A DNA stretch of 44,344 bases from Singulisphaera sp. GP187 (lineage in GTDB: Bacteria; Planctomycetota; GCA-002687715). The notes beneath the pieces are model-generated. The model saw nothing but the letters and a program-made list of their open reading frames with translations, did no database searches and was not told where the DNA came from. The stretch lies in assembly GCA_945907755.1 (NCBI GenBank), contig CAMDTN010000019.1, positions 1 to 44,344 on the forward strand, written 5' to 3'. Each line of letters opens with the position of its first letter. Position 1 is the first letter of the stretch. Both the position numbers and the translations under genes were made by a program. This document shows, in pieces, positions 34,946-43,380 of the stretch.

Positions 34946-36194
34946 GCCGGCACACGAGCTGGTGCCGCAATTATTGTTGTCGCAACAGCCGCGCGCGCTG
35001 CCAGTGCACTGGCGCATCGTGGCCCTCGCCCAATTCGGTTGGCTGGGGGCCTTCAGCACGCTGATGGTGACGCTCTTGAATGCGCAGTACTGGAGTGTCG
35101 AACTGCACTTGGACACCGGCGCCACTGCCGCAGTGAAAGCGTGGCTCTTGGGGATGAGCGGGGCCGGCGGTTTCCTTTTCGGCTGGATCGGCGATCTGAC
35201 AGGCCGCAAGCCTGCTATGGCTTGCGCGGCGCTTGTAGGTGCTGTCGGGGCTGTGCTTTTTGCGGCGGCGCAGAGCGAAGCAGAATTAGTGCGCGCGGCC
35301 ATCGTTGCGGGCATCGGCATCGGTGGGCAGTGGGCCGCAGGCCAGACACTGTTGGGCGAAACAGTGCCGGCGCATTTGCGCCAGCGCCTCGGTGCGCTGG
35401 CGCAAAGCGGAGCGCCGGTGGGGCTGATCGTCTCGGCGTTAATCACTGTTTTTTTCAGCCCTCCGGATTCGCTCGGCTGGCGCGGAACGCAACTGCTGCT
35501 GCTGGTCAGCTTGTTGCTGTTACCAGCTTTGGCTTGCGTGCCCGAATCGGATGTGTGGCGTGCCGCGCGGCGGCGCAAGAGCGACCACAGTTTGGTCCTC
35601 GGCTTGTTGGCGCCAAAGGTGCTGCCGCTGTTCCTCGTCGCCTTCTTGGTGACGCTCTTCGCCATGGCGAACTACTGGTGTACCGTCACTTGGTTGCCAG
35701 AGTTCATGCGCAAATCGTGGGGGCTGAGCGTGCCCGGGTCCATCGGCTGGTTCTTGGCATTTGGCGGTGGCTCGCTGTTGGGATATCTGCTTTTTTCTCT
35801 CGTGGCGGCACGCATCGGCCGGAGAGCGGCCATGAGCATTTTCTGCCTGATCATGGCCTCAGGCGCCGGCCTGCTGCTGTTCGCACAGGAGCATGTGCGC
35901 GAACACCAGTGGTTGGTGCTGGTGTTTGCCGGGGTCGCAGGCATCGGCACAGGGGTTTGGAGTTGCTTCGGGCCGTTGTACACCGAGCTTTTCCCAACGC
36001 ACTTGCGCAACACGGCGGGCGGCGTGCTGATGAACGGCACTCGGGCCATCAATCTGCTGGCACCACTGCTGCCGCCACTTTTCGGCGGCAACTTGGGTGC
36101 CGGTGTGGCCATTGGCGGTGTTTTTGGCGTGCTTTGCGCTGCGGCGGCCTGGTTGCTGCCCGGGCGTTCGGGCACTGTTGTGCAGGCCGATTAG
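34911..36194 (+). CDS. MFS family transporter (sugar/metabolite:H+ symporter-like)
   Basis: This 427-residue protein has twelve hydrophobic segments and major-facilitator motifs: GWIGDLTGRKPAMA between helices 2 and 3 (GDxxGRR-like), an ETVPAHLRQRLGAL loop as in the sugar/metabolite porter branch, and TELFPTHLRNTAGGV late in the protein. The substrate cannot be predicted; relatives carry sugars, organic acids or aromatic acids. It overlaps the terC 3' end by 35 bp, so it is co-expressed. A second possible start (ATG 34929) lies six codons downstream. Confidence 0.88.
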   Translation: MSQAPRMRTVPEPAHELVPQLLLSQQPRALPVHWRIVALAQFGWLGAFSTLMVTLLNAQYWSVELHLDTGATAAVKAWLLGMSGAGGFLFGWIGDLTGRKPAMACAALVGAVGAVLFAAAQSEAELVRAAIVAGIGIGGQWAAGQTLLGETVPAHLRQRLGALAQSGAPVGLIVSALITVFFSPPDSLGWRGTQLLLLVSLLLLPALACVPESDVWRAARRRKSDHSLVLGLLAPKVLPLFLVAFLVTLFAMANYWCTVTWLPEFMRKSWGLSVPGSIGWFLAFGGGSLLGYLLFSLVAARIGRRAAMSIFCLIMASGAGLLLFAQEHVREHQWLVLVFAGVAGIGTGVWSCFGPLYTELFPTHLRNTAGGVLMNGTRAINLLAPLLPPLFGGNLGAGVAIGGVFGVLCAAAAWLLPGRSGTVVQAD

Positions 36195-36243
36195 GCCCTC
36201 GTGAGCACGGCGCAAGCTCCGTAGAATCCGCGCGGAGATCACC

Positions 36244-37350
36244 ATGGAAGCTGTTGTTGCCATCATTCTTTCTCTTGCCACCGGTGCGCGCATCGAAGTT
36301 GCTGATTTGATGGGCCAACTGGCCGCGAACGATGTGGTCTTTGTGGGCGAAGAGCACGACAACCGTGCTGGCCACGAGGCAGAGCTTGCTTTGCTGCAGG
36401 GGCTGCACGCCGAACGCAAGGATGTGGTCCTCTCGCTCGAGATGATTGAGCGCGATTGCCAAGGCACCTTGAACGACTGGCTGGCGGGGCGCATCAACGA
36501 CGAGCAGTTGGCCGCCAACGCGCGCTTGTGGCCGAATCATGCAACGGACTACGCGCCGTTGCTGGCCTACGCGAAAGAGCACAAGTTGGATGTGATTGCG
36601 TCCAATGTGCCGCGCCCCATGGCGAAAGTTGTGTCTGAAGCTGGCGCGTCGGCGGTGGCTGGGCTCTTGCACTCGCCACGGCGCACGACGGCGGATGCCG
36701 ACCGTTATCGCGACCGCTTCTTTGAGCAAATGAAAGAGCACATGGGCTCTGCTGGCGACGAACGCTTGCTGCGATTTTATGCGGCGCAGTGTTTGAAGGA
36801 CGACGCCATGGCCGAGAGCATCGCTGATTGGTTGGCGGCACATCCGGCGCGCAAGCCTCTGGTTCTGCACATGGCTGGACGCTTCCATGTGGAAGAAGGT
36901 TTGGGCACGGTGGCGCGCTTGTTGGCGCGGCGGCCGCTGGCGCGCACAGCGGTGGTGTTGCTGCCCAGCGTCGAGAAGCCCGACGCAGCAAAGGCGGAGG
37001 ATTTCACAGGCGCAGCCCACTTCGTCTGGGTTTGCGCGCAGAATCCGCCCAAGGCGGCACCAGTCGAAGAGGAGAAGCCGCGCGCGGGCCTCGGCATCAT
37101 GCCGGACTATGCGGCGGGCGAAGATCCGGGCGTGCTCATCGGCAGCGTGGTGCCCGAGGGCGCCGCAGAAAAGGCCGGCCTGCGTGCCGGAGATCGTTTG
37201 CTCGCGCTGGATGGCAAGCGTTTGGAAAATGTCCGTGGCTATATGGCGGTGCTCGCCGAGTGCAAGCCCGGCCAGCAAGTGAAACTGCTGGTGGAACGCG
37301 AGACTGTTGAACTGACCATCACGGCGACGCTCGGCGTCAGCCGCCGCTGA
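36244..37350 (+). CDS. ChaN/Tiki-like protein fused to a PDZ domain
   Basis: This 368-residue protein starts with a short hydrophobic segment that may act as a signal (VAIILSLATG). The first ~240 residues match the ChaN (DUF399/haem-binding uptake) fold: DVVFVGEEHDNRAGHEAEL (catalytic-type Glu-Glu-His near residue 36), LSLEMIERD, NVPRPMA and LVLHMAGRFHVEEGLG. The last ~90 residues (GLGIMPDYAAGEDPGVLIGSV to EKAGLRAGDRLLALDGKRLE) are a typical PDZ domain. ChaN proteins are linked to iron or haem in some bacteria and are related to Tiki metalloproteases. The PDZ could recruit a substrate. It sits upstream of alaS with a 14-bp gap. Confidence 0.85.
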   Translation: MEAVVAIILSLATGARIEVADLMGQLAANDVVFVGEEHDNRAGHEAELALLQGLHAERKDVVLSLEMIERDCQGTLNDWLAGRINDEQLAANARLWPNHATDYAPLLAYAKEHKLDVIASNVPRPMAKVVSEAGASAVAGLLHSPRRTTADADRYRDRFFEQMKEHMGSAGDERLLRFYAAQCLKDDAMAESIADWLAAHPARKPLVLHMAGRFHVEEGLGTVARLLARRPLARTAVVLLPSVEKPDAAKAEDFTGAAHFVWVCAQNPPKAAPVEEEKPRAGLGIMPDYAAGEDPGVLIGSVVPEGAAEKAGLRAGDRLLALDGKRLENVRGYMAVLAECKPGQQVKLLVERETVELTITATLGVSRR

Positions 37351-37364
37351 AAAGAGGGCGCGTC

Positions 37365-40010
37365 ATGAAGAGTGCGAGCGAAGTGCGGCAGGAGTTTCTT
37401 GATTATTTTCGCAAGCGCGCGCACACGGTGGTGCCCTCTGCGCCAGTGTTCCCACAGGACGATCCGACGCTGCTGTTCACCAACGCAGGGATGAACCAGT
37501 TCAAGGATGTGTTCTTGGGCACAGGCAAGCGCAGCTACACCCGCGCTGCCGACACACAGAAGTGCATTCGCGTTAGTGGAAAACACAACGACTTAGAAGA
37601 GGTGGGGCGCGACACCTATCACCACACTTTTTTCGAGATGCTCGGCAATTGGTCGTTCGGCGATTATTTCAAACGCGACGCCATCATCTGGTCGTGGGAA
37701 CTGCTGACCAAACACTGGGGCATTCCCAAAGAGCGCTTGTGGGTGACAGTCTTCGGTGGCGACGCCAAGGACGGGCTTCCGGCGGATGAAGAAGCCGAGC
37801 GCATGTGGAAAGAGTGCACCGACATCGACCCAACTCATGTCTTGCGTTTTGGGCGCAAAGACAACTTCTGGGAGATGGGCGAGTCGGGCCCCTGCGGGCC
37901 GTGCACCGAAATCCACATCGACCGTGGTGGGCCGGGAACGAATCCGTTGGATGGCGCCGACCGCGCCAACGGAGTGAACGCGGGCAACGAACGCTTCATG
38001 GAAATCTGGAACAACGTGTTCATCCAGTTCAACCGTCGCGCTGATGGCGGGCTAGAAGAGTTGCCGCAGAAGCATGTCGACACGGGGATGGGCTTCGAGC
38101 GCGTGTTGGCTGTTCTGAATGGCCGCAACAGCAACTACGAAACGGACTTGTTTCAGCCGATTTTCCGGCGCATCGAAACGCTGACGGGCAAGCGCTACGA
38201 AGGCGGCAACAGCGAAAGCGATGTGGCCTTCCGCGTCATCGCAGACCATGTCCGCGCGCTCACCGCCGCGCTATCCGACGGTGCTCTGCCTGGTAACGAA
38301 GGCCGCGGCTATGTGCTGCGTCGCTTGTTGCGCCGCGCTGCGCGTTTCGGGCGGCAGCAACTGGGCATGCAGCAGCCGTTCATCCACGCGGTGGTGGGCA
38401 CGGTTGCCGACATTTTGGGCGACGCGTTCCCCGAAATGCGCGCACGGCGCGACCATGTGGCCCACATCATCGAGGCCGAAGAGAAGGCCTTCTTGGCCAC
38501 GCTGGACAAAGGCTTGGTGCTGTTCGAATCCCTCGCAGCAACGGTGCAGCGCGGCAGCAGCAAAGTGATTGCCGGCCAAGCGGCCTACGATTTGTACGCC
38601 ACCTTCGGTTTCCCACGCGACCTTGTCGATCTGATGGCGCGCGAGCGCGGCTTGAGCGTGGATGACACTGGTTGGAACAGCGCCGAAGCAGCGCATCGTG
38701 ATGCGTCGCGCGGCGAAGGCGGCGGCAAGTGGCTGGTGGACCCCGAAGAATTGAAGGGGCTTCCCGCCACACGCGTGTTGGCCCACGGTGCCGATGGTTG
38801 CGACGGGTTCACTGCAAAGGTGCGCCCAGTGAAATTGGTGGCCGGCAAGTTCTTAGTGCTGGACCGCACGCCGTTCTATGCCGAAAGTGGCGGACAACTG
38901 GGCGATCGCGGCATGGTGGCAGCGGCTGGTTTCTGCTTTGAAGTCAGCGATACCAAAAAGTTTGGCGATGTGATTGTGCATGTGGGGCGCGTGGCTCTTG
39001 GCAGCGCGCTGCCAGCGGAAGCCACAGCAAGTGTGGATAGTGCGCGGCGCACAAACATCATGGCGAATCACACCGCCACGCACCTGCTGCACTGGGCGTT
39101 ACGCCGAGTTCTTGGCGAGCATGCAACGCAGCAAGGCTCGTTGGTGGCGCCCGAGCGCTTGCGCTTTGATCTCACGCATCCGAAGGCCATGACGCTGGAA
39201 GAAATCGAGCGCGTGGAAACGCTGGTGAATGAGCGTGTAGCCGAGGCCACCTGCTTGCAGTCCACCGAAGAGGATTTGGAAGCTGCCAAGGCTCGCGGAG
39301 TGACGGCGTTGTTCGGAGAAAAATACGACACTCGTGTGCGCGTGGTCGATGTCGGTGGTTACAGCCGCGAACTTTGCGGCGGCACGCACTGCACCAACAC
39401 CGGACAGATCGGCGCTTTCGTGATCTTGTCCGAATCTGCCGTGCAAGCCGGAGTGCGCCGCATCGAAGCGGTGACGCGTAGCGCGGCAGTCAAGCGCCTG
39501 CAAGAACAGCGTCGCTTGACGCGTGCCTTAGGCAGCACACTGAAAGCCGCTGAAGGCGAATTGGTGGCGCGCGTGGTGGCGCTGCAAGATCAAGTGAAGG
39601 AACTGAAGAAGGGCGGCGCCAAAGTTGGTGCCAGCAACATCGAAGGCACCGTGAAGCGCTTGCTGGATGCCGCCAAGCCGGTGGGCAAGGGGCTGCTGGT
39701 GGCAGAAGTGCTGCAGGATGTGCTTGCAGGCGATGTGGCCGCAATCTGCGACCAGCTGCGCGGAAGCTCGAAGCCCGTGTGTGGTGTGCTCGGGCTGGTG
39801 GATTCAGGCAAAGTGGTGCTGGCCGCGTTTGCAGCGAAGGAACTTGGCCCTGCGGTGCACGCAGGCAATGTGGTGAAGGCTATCGCTGGCATTGTGGGCG
39901 GCGGTGGCGGTGGGCGGCCAGAATTTGCGCAAGCCGGCGGGAAAGACCCAAGCAAGTTGGCGGAAGCGGTCGAGGCCGGCGCCGCGCTTTTGGCGAAGGC
40001 CATGGCCTGA
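37365..40010 (+). CDS. alaS: Alanyl-tRNA synthetase
   Basis: This 881-residue protein is full-length AlaS. It has the class II catalytic core (LLFTNAGMNQFKDVFLG, then CIRVSGKHNDLEEVGRDTYHHTFFEMLGNWSFGDYF), the GSGP-type motif GESGPCGPCTEIH and the GMGFER motif 3. The editing domain has HTATHLLHWALRRV near residue 568 and CGGTHCTNTGQIG near 670, and the C-terminal C-Ala domain carries glycine-rich VGGGGGGRPEFAQAGG. It charges tRNA-Ala and removes mischarged Ser or Gly. The ATG at 37365 lies after AGAGGGCG. The stop overlaps the DUF454 start (TGATG). Confidence 0.98.
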   Translation: MKSASEVRQEFLDYFRKRAHTVVPSAPVFPQDDPTLLFTNAGMNQFKDVFLGTGKRSYTRAADTQKCIRVSGKHNDLEEVGRDTYHHTFFEMLGNWSFGDYFKRDAIIWSWELLTKHWGIPKERLWVTVFGGDAKDGLPADEEAERMWKECTDIDPTHVLRFGRKDNFWEMGESGPCGPCTEIHIDRGGPGTNPLDGADRANGVNAGNERFMEIWNNVFIQFNRRADGGLEELPQKHVDTGMGFERVLAVLNGRNSNYETDLFQPIFRRIETLTGKRYEGGNSESDVAFRVIADHVRALTAALSDGALPGNEGRGYVLRRLLRRAARFGRQQLGMQQPFIHAVVGTVADILGDAFPEMRARRDHVAHIIEAEEKAFLATLDKGLVLFESLAATVQRGSSKVIAGQAAYDLYATFGFPRDLVDLMARERGLSVDDTGWNSAEAAHRDASRGEGGGKWLVDPEELKGLPATRVLAHGADGCDGFTAKVRPVKLVAGKFLVLDRTPFYAESGGQLGDRGMVAAAGFCFEVSDTKKFGDVIVHVGRVALGSALPAEATASVDSARRTNIMANHTATHLLHWALRRVLGEHATQQGSLVAPERLRFDLTHPKAMTLEEIERVETLVNERVAEATCLQSTEEDLEAAKARGVTALFGEKYDTRVRVVDVGGYSRELCGGTHCTNTGQIGAFVILSESAVQAGVRRIEAVTRSAAVKRLQEQRRLTRALGSTLKAAEGELVARVVALQDQVKELKKGGAKVGASNIEGTVKRLLDAAKPVGKGLLVAEVLQDVLAGDVAAICDQLRGSSKPVCGVLGLVDSGKVVLAAFAAKELGPAVHAGNVVKAIAGIVGGGGGGRPEFAQAGGKDPSKLAEAVEAGAALLAKAMA

Positions 40011-40414
40011 TGGAGTCGCGCGGAGCCGAATCTGCTCCGCGCAGCGGCGTACGGCGCGTCTTTCTTCTGGTGCTGGCTGGCGTGTTCTTCGTGCTGGCCA
40101 TCCTTGGCGTGGCTCTTCCGGGTTTGCCCACCACGCCATTCTTGTTGCTGACCAGTTGGTGCCTGCTGCGCTCTTCACCGCGCTTGCATGCGCGCTTGCG
40201 CGCTTCGCCCTTGTTCGGCCCATTGCTGCACGACTGGGCAGTGCATCATGGCGTGCGCATGAGCGTGAAAGTGACTGCACTAACGCTGATGGTGGGCATC
40301 GGTTGCAGCAGCATTTTCTTGCTTGAGGCGGCGTTGCCTTGGCGCATCGCGCTCGGGGCCGTGCTGCTGGTTGGCGTGGTGGTCGTACTCCGCTTGCGTA
40401 CGCTGCGCGCATAA
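40010..40414 (+). CDS. DUF454 (YbaN-like) membrane protein
   Basis: This 134-residue protein has three hydrophobic segments and the DUF454 pattern GVALPGLPTTPFLLLTSWCLLRSSPRLHARL, followed by PLFGPLLHDW and a C-terminal pair of helices. YbaN-type proteins are small inner-membrane proteins of unknown function. The ATG overlaps the alaS stop (TGATG). The mobile-element remnants begin about 100 bp downstream, so this is the last intact gene of the GC-rich host part in the window. Confidence 0.9.
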   Translation: MESRGAESAPRSGVRRVFLLVLAGVFFVLAILGVALPGLPTTPFLLLTSWCLLRSSPRLHARLRASPLFGPLLHDWAVHHGVRMSVKVTALTLMVGIGCSSIFLLEAALPWRIALGAVLLVGVVVVLRLRTLRA

Positions 40415-40420
40415 GTGCCG

Positions 40421-40522
40421 TCACGGGAACATGCGCCAAACCTCGGCCGCAAAGCTGCTGTGGCCTGCTCCGGAAATCGTGTTGCGGGTGATCTGAAGGA
40501 AGCCAAACTGACGCAACGCAAC
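40421..40522 (-). pseudogene. C-terminal remnant of an interrupted host gene (tentative)
   Basis: On the minus strand a frame of 33 codons ends in the stop at 40423-40421. It reads like a genuine protein C-terminus (VALRQFGFLQITRN, then SSFAAEVWRMFP). It converges on the DUF454 gene with six bases between the stops, the same spacing as other convergent pairs here. Upstream of the fragment lies IS91-like transposase sequence, so the rest of the gene is missing at this point. The protein family is not recognised. Confidence 0.35.
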
Positions 40523-40677
40523 CTCTGATGGTCTGCGCTCGGTGCGGAGCCACAATGACCATGGTCGCGGTCATCACCGACGGGCACGTCATCAATCGCA
40601 TCCTCGCGCACATCGCTTGCGGGCGCGGACACAATCCCTTCGAGCCGAGAGCTCCGCCCGCAGAGAAGACCGGCTGA
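40522..40677 (+). pseudogene. IS91-like transposase, C-terminal fragment (copy 1)
   Basis: Fifty-one codons plus a stop code for the end of an IS91-family rolling-circle transposase. A zinc-type pair CARCG is followed by AVITDGHVINRILAH, a CGRGH motif and PFEPRAPPAEKTG before the stop at 40675-40677. The N-terminal HUH-nuclease part is absent, so it is inactive. The same end, at about three quarters identity by eye and then perfectly identical, lies at 44100-44344. Confidence 0.8.
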
Positions 40678-40762
40678 CCCTCCTCGTCCTCCTCACGTTA
40701 CGAAGCCCGAACCGCTCCGGATTCCATCTCCTGTTCAGGGTCATCGTCCGCCGGATGAGCAG
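40634..40762 (+). repeat. 129-bp perfect direct repeat, copy 1
   Basis: Bases 40634-40762 are identical to 44216-44344, which reaches the window's right edge. The repeat spans the last codons and stop of the IS91-like transposase and downstream sequence. Just before it the two copies differ at many positions, so identity changes sharply at 40634. Confidence 0.95.
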
Positions 40763-40984
40763 GGTTGACCGCCCCCACCCTTCAGTCGGCGGCGCTTTTC
40801 GAGAATCCGCTCAGCAAGAAGCCCGCCATGAGCCGCCGAGCCGCCCCATTTTGGCCAGATGAGTTGAAAAACCGGGCTACCGGGCCGCCTCGACCTCGAC
40901 TCCCGCCGGGATAGAATCCTCGAGGCCTTATTTCTGACTCCGATACTTCATTCCATTGCTTCCCCACAAAAGTCGGTGAGCTAG

Positions 40985-41359
40985 GTAGCGTGGACTGGTG
41001 TAGCAACTTGGCTCGTTGGTTTATTTTTTGAATCTGTAGCGGACGAACAACTCAGACGATTCAAATCGAATGCAAATAATAAGGGAGTTTTAATGACTGA
41101 AGGCCTATGGAGTTGGTCCCGGCACCCCAATTATTTTGGTGAGGTCGTACAGTGGTGGGGCATTTGGCTTCTGGTGCTCAATCTACCGTTTGGATGGGCC
41201 ACTGTTGTTTCTCCACTCGGAGTCACCTACCTCATCATGAAAGTGTCAGGTGTCTCAATGCTTGAGGACTTAATGAAAAATCGACCTGGATATGCTGAGT
41301 ATGTGAAGAGAACATCGAAGTTTATTCCCATGCCGCCTTTTTTGGACACGAGGTCTTAA
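40985..41359 (+). pseudogene. DUF1295/isoprenylcysteine methyltransferase-like, 5'-truncated
   Basis: The open frame of 124 codons starts after an in-frame TAG at 40982-40984. It reads ATWLVGLFFESVADEQLRRFK, then GLWSWSRHPNYFGEVVQWWG, a hydrophobic SPLGVTYLIMKVSGVSMLE and RPGYAEYVKRTSKFIPMPPF, exactly the C-terminal half of DUF1295 methyltransferase-like membrane proteins. The first half (about 120-140 residues with three or four helices) is missing. An ATG at 41093 follows AAGGGAG, but homology continues upstream of it, so a product from there would lack part of the domain. The base composition is strongly AT-rich compared with 1-40400. It is the first gene of the imported cassette. Confidence 0.85.
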
Positions 41360-41408
41360 TATCATTAGAGTTTTAAGTGTTATTCTATTTCTTCCGTCAG
41401 GAGCTGCC

Positions 41409-41972
41409 ATGGCAACCGAAGAACCAAAATATACCGTCGAAACAAAGACAGATAACTACGAGATACGGAAGTATGGTGCTTTGCTTGTGGCAGAGACCAA
41501 AATTGACTCTGCGTTTGAAAACGCGGGTAATCAAGCCTTCCGAATTCTTGCGGACTACATCTTTGGCAATAATAAATCAAAAGTAACAATATCAATGACA
41601 GCACCTGTGTCTCAGCAAGTGGCTTCTGAGAAGATCGCATTGACTGCACCTGCGAGTCAAGTCAAAGAAGGCACTGGCTTCTTGGTGCAGTTCACGATGC
41701 CACAAGAATTTACTATGGAAACACTGCCGGAGCCTAATGATCCGAGAGTCCATATTCTCGAGATTTCAGAACGCAAAGTAGCGGTTTATCGTTACAGCGG
41801 AACATGGTCTGAAGAGCGGTATCTTGAAAACTTAAAAAAGTTTGTCTCAGTTTTGGAACAAAGTGGAGTCGTTACAACTGGGGAGCCGCTATTTGCCAGA
41901 TACAATCCACCCTTTATGCCGTGGTTTTTGCGTCGCAACGAAATTTTGTTCGAAGTTGCTGTGGAAAAGTAA
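41409..41972 (+). CDS. SOUL family haem-binding protein
   Basis: This 187-residue protein follows the SOUL/HBP pattern: YTVETKTDNYEIRKYGALLVAET, FRILADYIFGNN, ISMTAPVSQQ, FTMPQEFTMETLPEPND, and VAVYRYSGTWSEERYLENLKKF with a C-terminal RYNPPFMPWFLRRNEI. SOUL proteins bind haem or other tetrapyrroles. In bacteria they recur in light- and singlet-oxygen-induced gene sets, where they may scavenge photosensitising porphyrins. An AGGAG lies six bases before the ATG. The gene is AT-rich and lies 49 bp after the DUF1295 fragment and four bases before the next gene. Confidence 0.95.
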   Translation: MATEEPKYTVETKTDNYEIRKYGALLVAETKIDSAFENAGNQAFRILADYIFGNNKSKVTISMTAPVSQQVASEKIALTAPASQVKEGTGFLVQFTMPQEFTMETLPEPNDPRVHILEISERKVAVYRYSGTWSEERYLENLKKFVSVLEQSGVVTTGEPLFARYNPPFMPWFLRRNEILFEVAVEK

Positions 41973-41976
41973 TCTT

Positions 41977-43380
41977 ATGGGTAAATCCAGGGCTAAAAAA
42001 GGAATTCTCATCACCGGCGCTTCCGGACTTATTGGATCAGAGCTGAGTTTAGCCCTACTCAATAAAGGCTGGAGTCTTGTAATATTAGGGCGCAGACCAG
42101 AGGAATCATTTAGAAATGAATTCACTCTTCCCTGTGAATACTTTCAATGGGCGGACCCCGCGTACTCCGCTCCGCCAGAGGCAGCGCTCAATGTTGACTG
42201 TGCATTGAACCTTATGGGGGAACCCATCGCAGGTCGTCGTTGGTCCAATGAACAAAAAGGCAGATTGCGGGGATCTCGCATTTTATCGACTAGGAACCTT
42301 GTTGACGCACTCAAGAAGTATAATCCGACTTTAAAGACTTTTGTTTCAAGTTCAGCCATTGGCTATTACGGCGAAGGCGGAGATACAATCCTTACTGAAA
42401 GTTCACCAGCGTCAAAGGATTTCTTGGGTTCCCTTTGTAAAGATTGGGAATTAGAAGCACAGAAGGCTCCGGGACGGACCGTGATCATACGTACAGGAAT
42501 TGTATTGTCTAATGATGGTGGCGCTCTGGCAAAGATGCTTCCCGTATTTGAAAGAGGCTTAGGCGGAAGACTTTCCAGCGGAAACCAATGGATGAGTTGG
42601 ATTCACATCAAGGATCTAGTAAATATTGTTTTACGCGCTATTGAAGACCCAAGTTTTCAAGGGCCCTACAATGCAGTTACTCCTGAACCGCTTACTAACA
42701 ATGACTTTACCAATGCCTTAGCTCAGCGTTTGAAGGTCGCTGTTTTTTTGCGTGCGCCTAAGTTTGCGTTGGAATTGGCTATGGGCGAAATGGCACAGAT
42801 TCTACTTTGTAGCCAGCGAGTGAAACCCGAAGCCCTTGAATCTCATAAATTTGATTTTCAATTTCAAACTCTTGAGAGCGCCCTACAAAATCTATTTGCT
42901 TGGAAGGATTCTCGTCATGACAGGCTCTTTCAGGCGTTTCAATGGGTTGCTCAGCCTAGAAAATCTGTTTTCGCATTTTTTTCGGATGTCAAGAATTTAG
43001 AGGCCCTCACGCCACCTTTTCTTGGCTTTAATGTTTTGAGAAAATCTACAGAACAAATTCATTCTGGCACGGAGATCGACTACAAACTGAAGATCCACGG
43101 AGTACCGGTGAAATGGCGATCAAAAATTTGTGATTGGAATCCTGAGATTCAATTTAGGGATGTTCAACTTAGAGGGCCCTATAACAAATGGGATCACACC
43201 CATACGTTTGAAGATTTAGCCGAAGGAACCCTACTCGCAGACAAAGTGATTTACCGTTTGCCTCTTGCCGGCCTCGGAGGGAATCTGGCGGCATCCATTA
43301 TTCTAAATGACATTAAGCGTATATTTAAATTCAGAAAACAAAAAATACGAGAGCTATTTGGAGGGTCGGTTTCACAATGA
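41977..43380 (+). CDS. TIGR01777 family epimerase fused to an SRPBCC domain
   Basis: This 467-residue protein has an N-terminal extended SDR domain (GILITGASGLIGSEL nucleotide loop, residues ~9-23; SSSAIGYYGEGGD with the SDR Tyr; SWIHIKDLV) and a DUF1731-like tail (LRAPKFALELAMGEMAQIL). From about residue 310 it carries an SRPBCC/START-like domain (FQWVAQPRKSVFAFFSDVKNLEALTPP, then YKLKIHGVPVKWRSKI). The stand-alone SDR is common; fusion to SRPBCC occurs in photoprotection clusters of some bacteria. The reaction is unknown, but the SRPBCC pocket suggests a lipid or hydrophobic ligand. The ATG at 41977 is the first one after the SOUL stop; the longer open frame lies inside the SOUL gene. Confidence 0.93.
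   Translation: MGKSRAKKGILITGASGLIGSELSLALLNKGWSLVILGRRPEESFRNEFTLPCEYFQWADPAYSAPPEAALNVDCALNLMGEPIAGRRWSNEQKGRLRGSRILSTRNLVDALKKYNPTLKTFVSSSAIGYYGEGGDTILTESSPASKDFLGSLCKDWELEAQKAPGRTVIIRTGIVLSNDGGALAKMLPVFERGLGGRLSSGNQWMSWIHIKDLVNIVLRAIEDPSFQGPYNAVTPEPLTNNDFTNALAQRLKVAVFLRAPKFALELAMGEMAQILLCSQRVKPEALESHKFDFQFQTLESALQNLFAWKDSRHDRLFQAFQWVAQPRKSVFAFFSDVKNLEALTPPFLGFNVLRKSTEQIHSGTEIDYKLKIHGVPVKWRSKICDWNPEIQFRDVQLRGPYNKWDHTHTFEDLAEGTLLADKVIYRLPLAGLGGNLAASIILNDIKRIFKFRKQKIRELFGGSVSQ

Larger units (their letters stand above)
40522..40925 (+). mobile_element. 3'-end remnant of an IS91-like element
   Basis: The region covers the transposase 3' end and ~250 bp of GC-rich non-coding sequence after the stop. 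In IS91-type elements this side holds the origin of rolling-circle transposition. The exact end is not known; the base composition changes to AT-rich between about 40900 and 40985, with no visible inverted repeat. Confidence 0.6.

Noticed and set aside
40782-41006. 74-codon minus-strand frame across the left cassette border
   Set aside because: It spans the junction between IS91-like non-coding sequence and the truncated DUF1295 gene and has no recognisable content.
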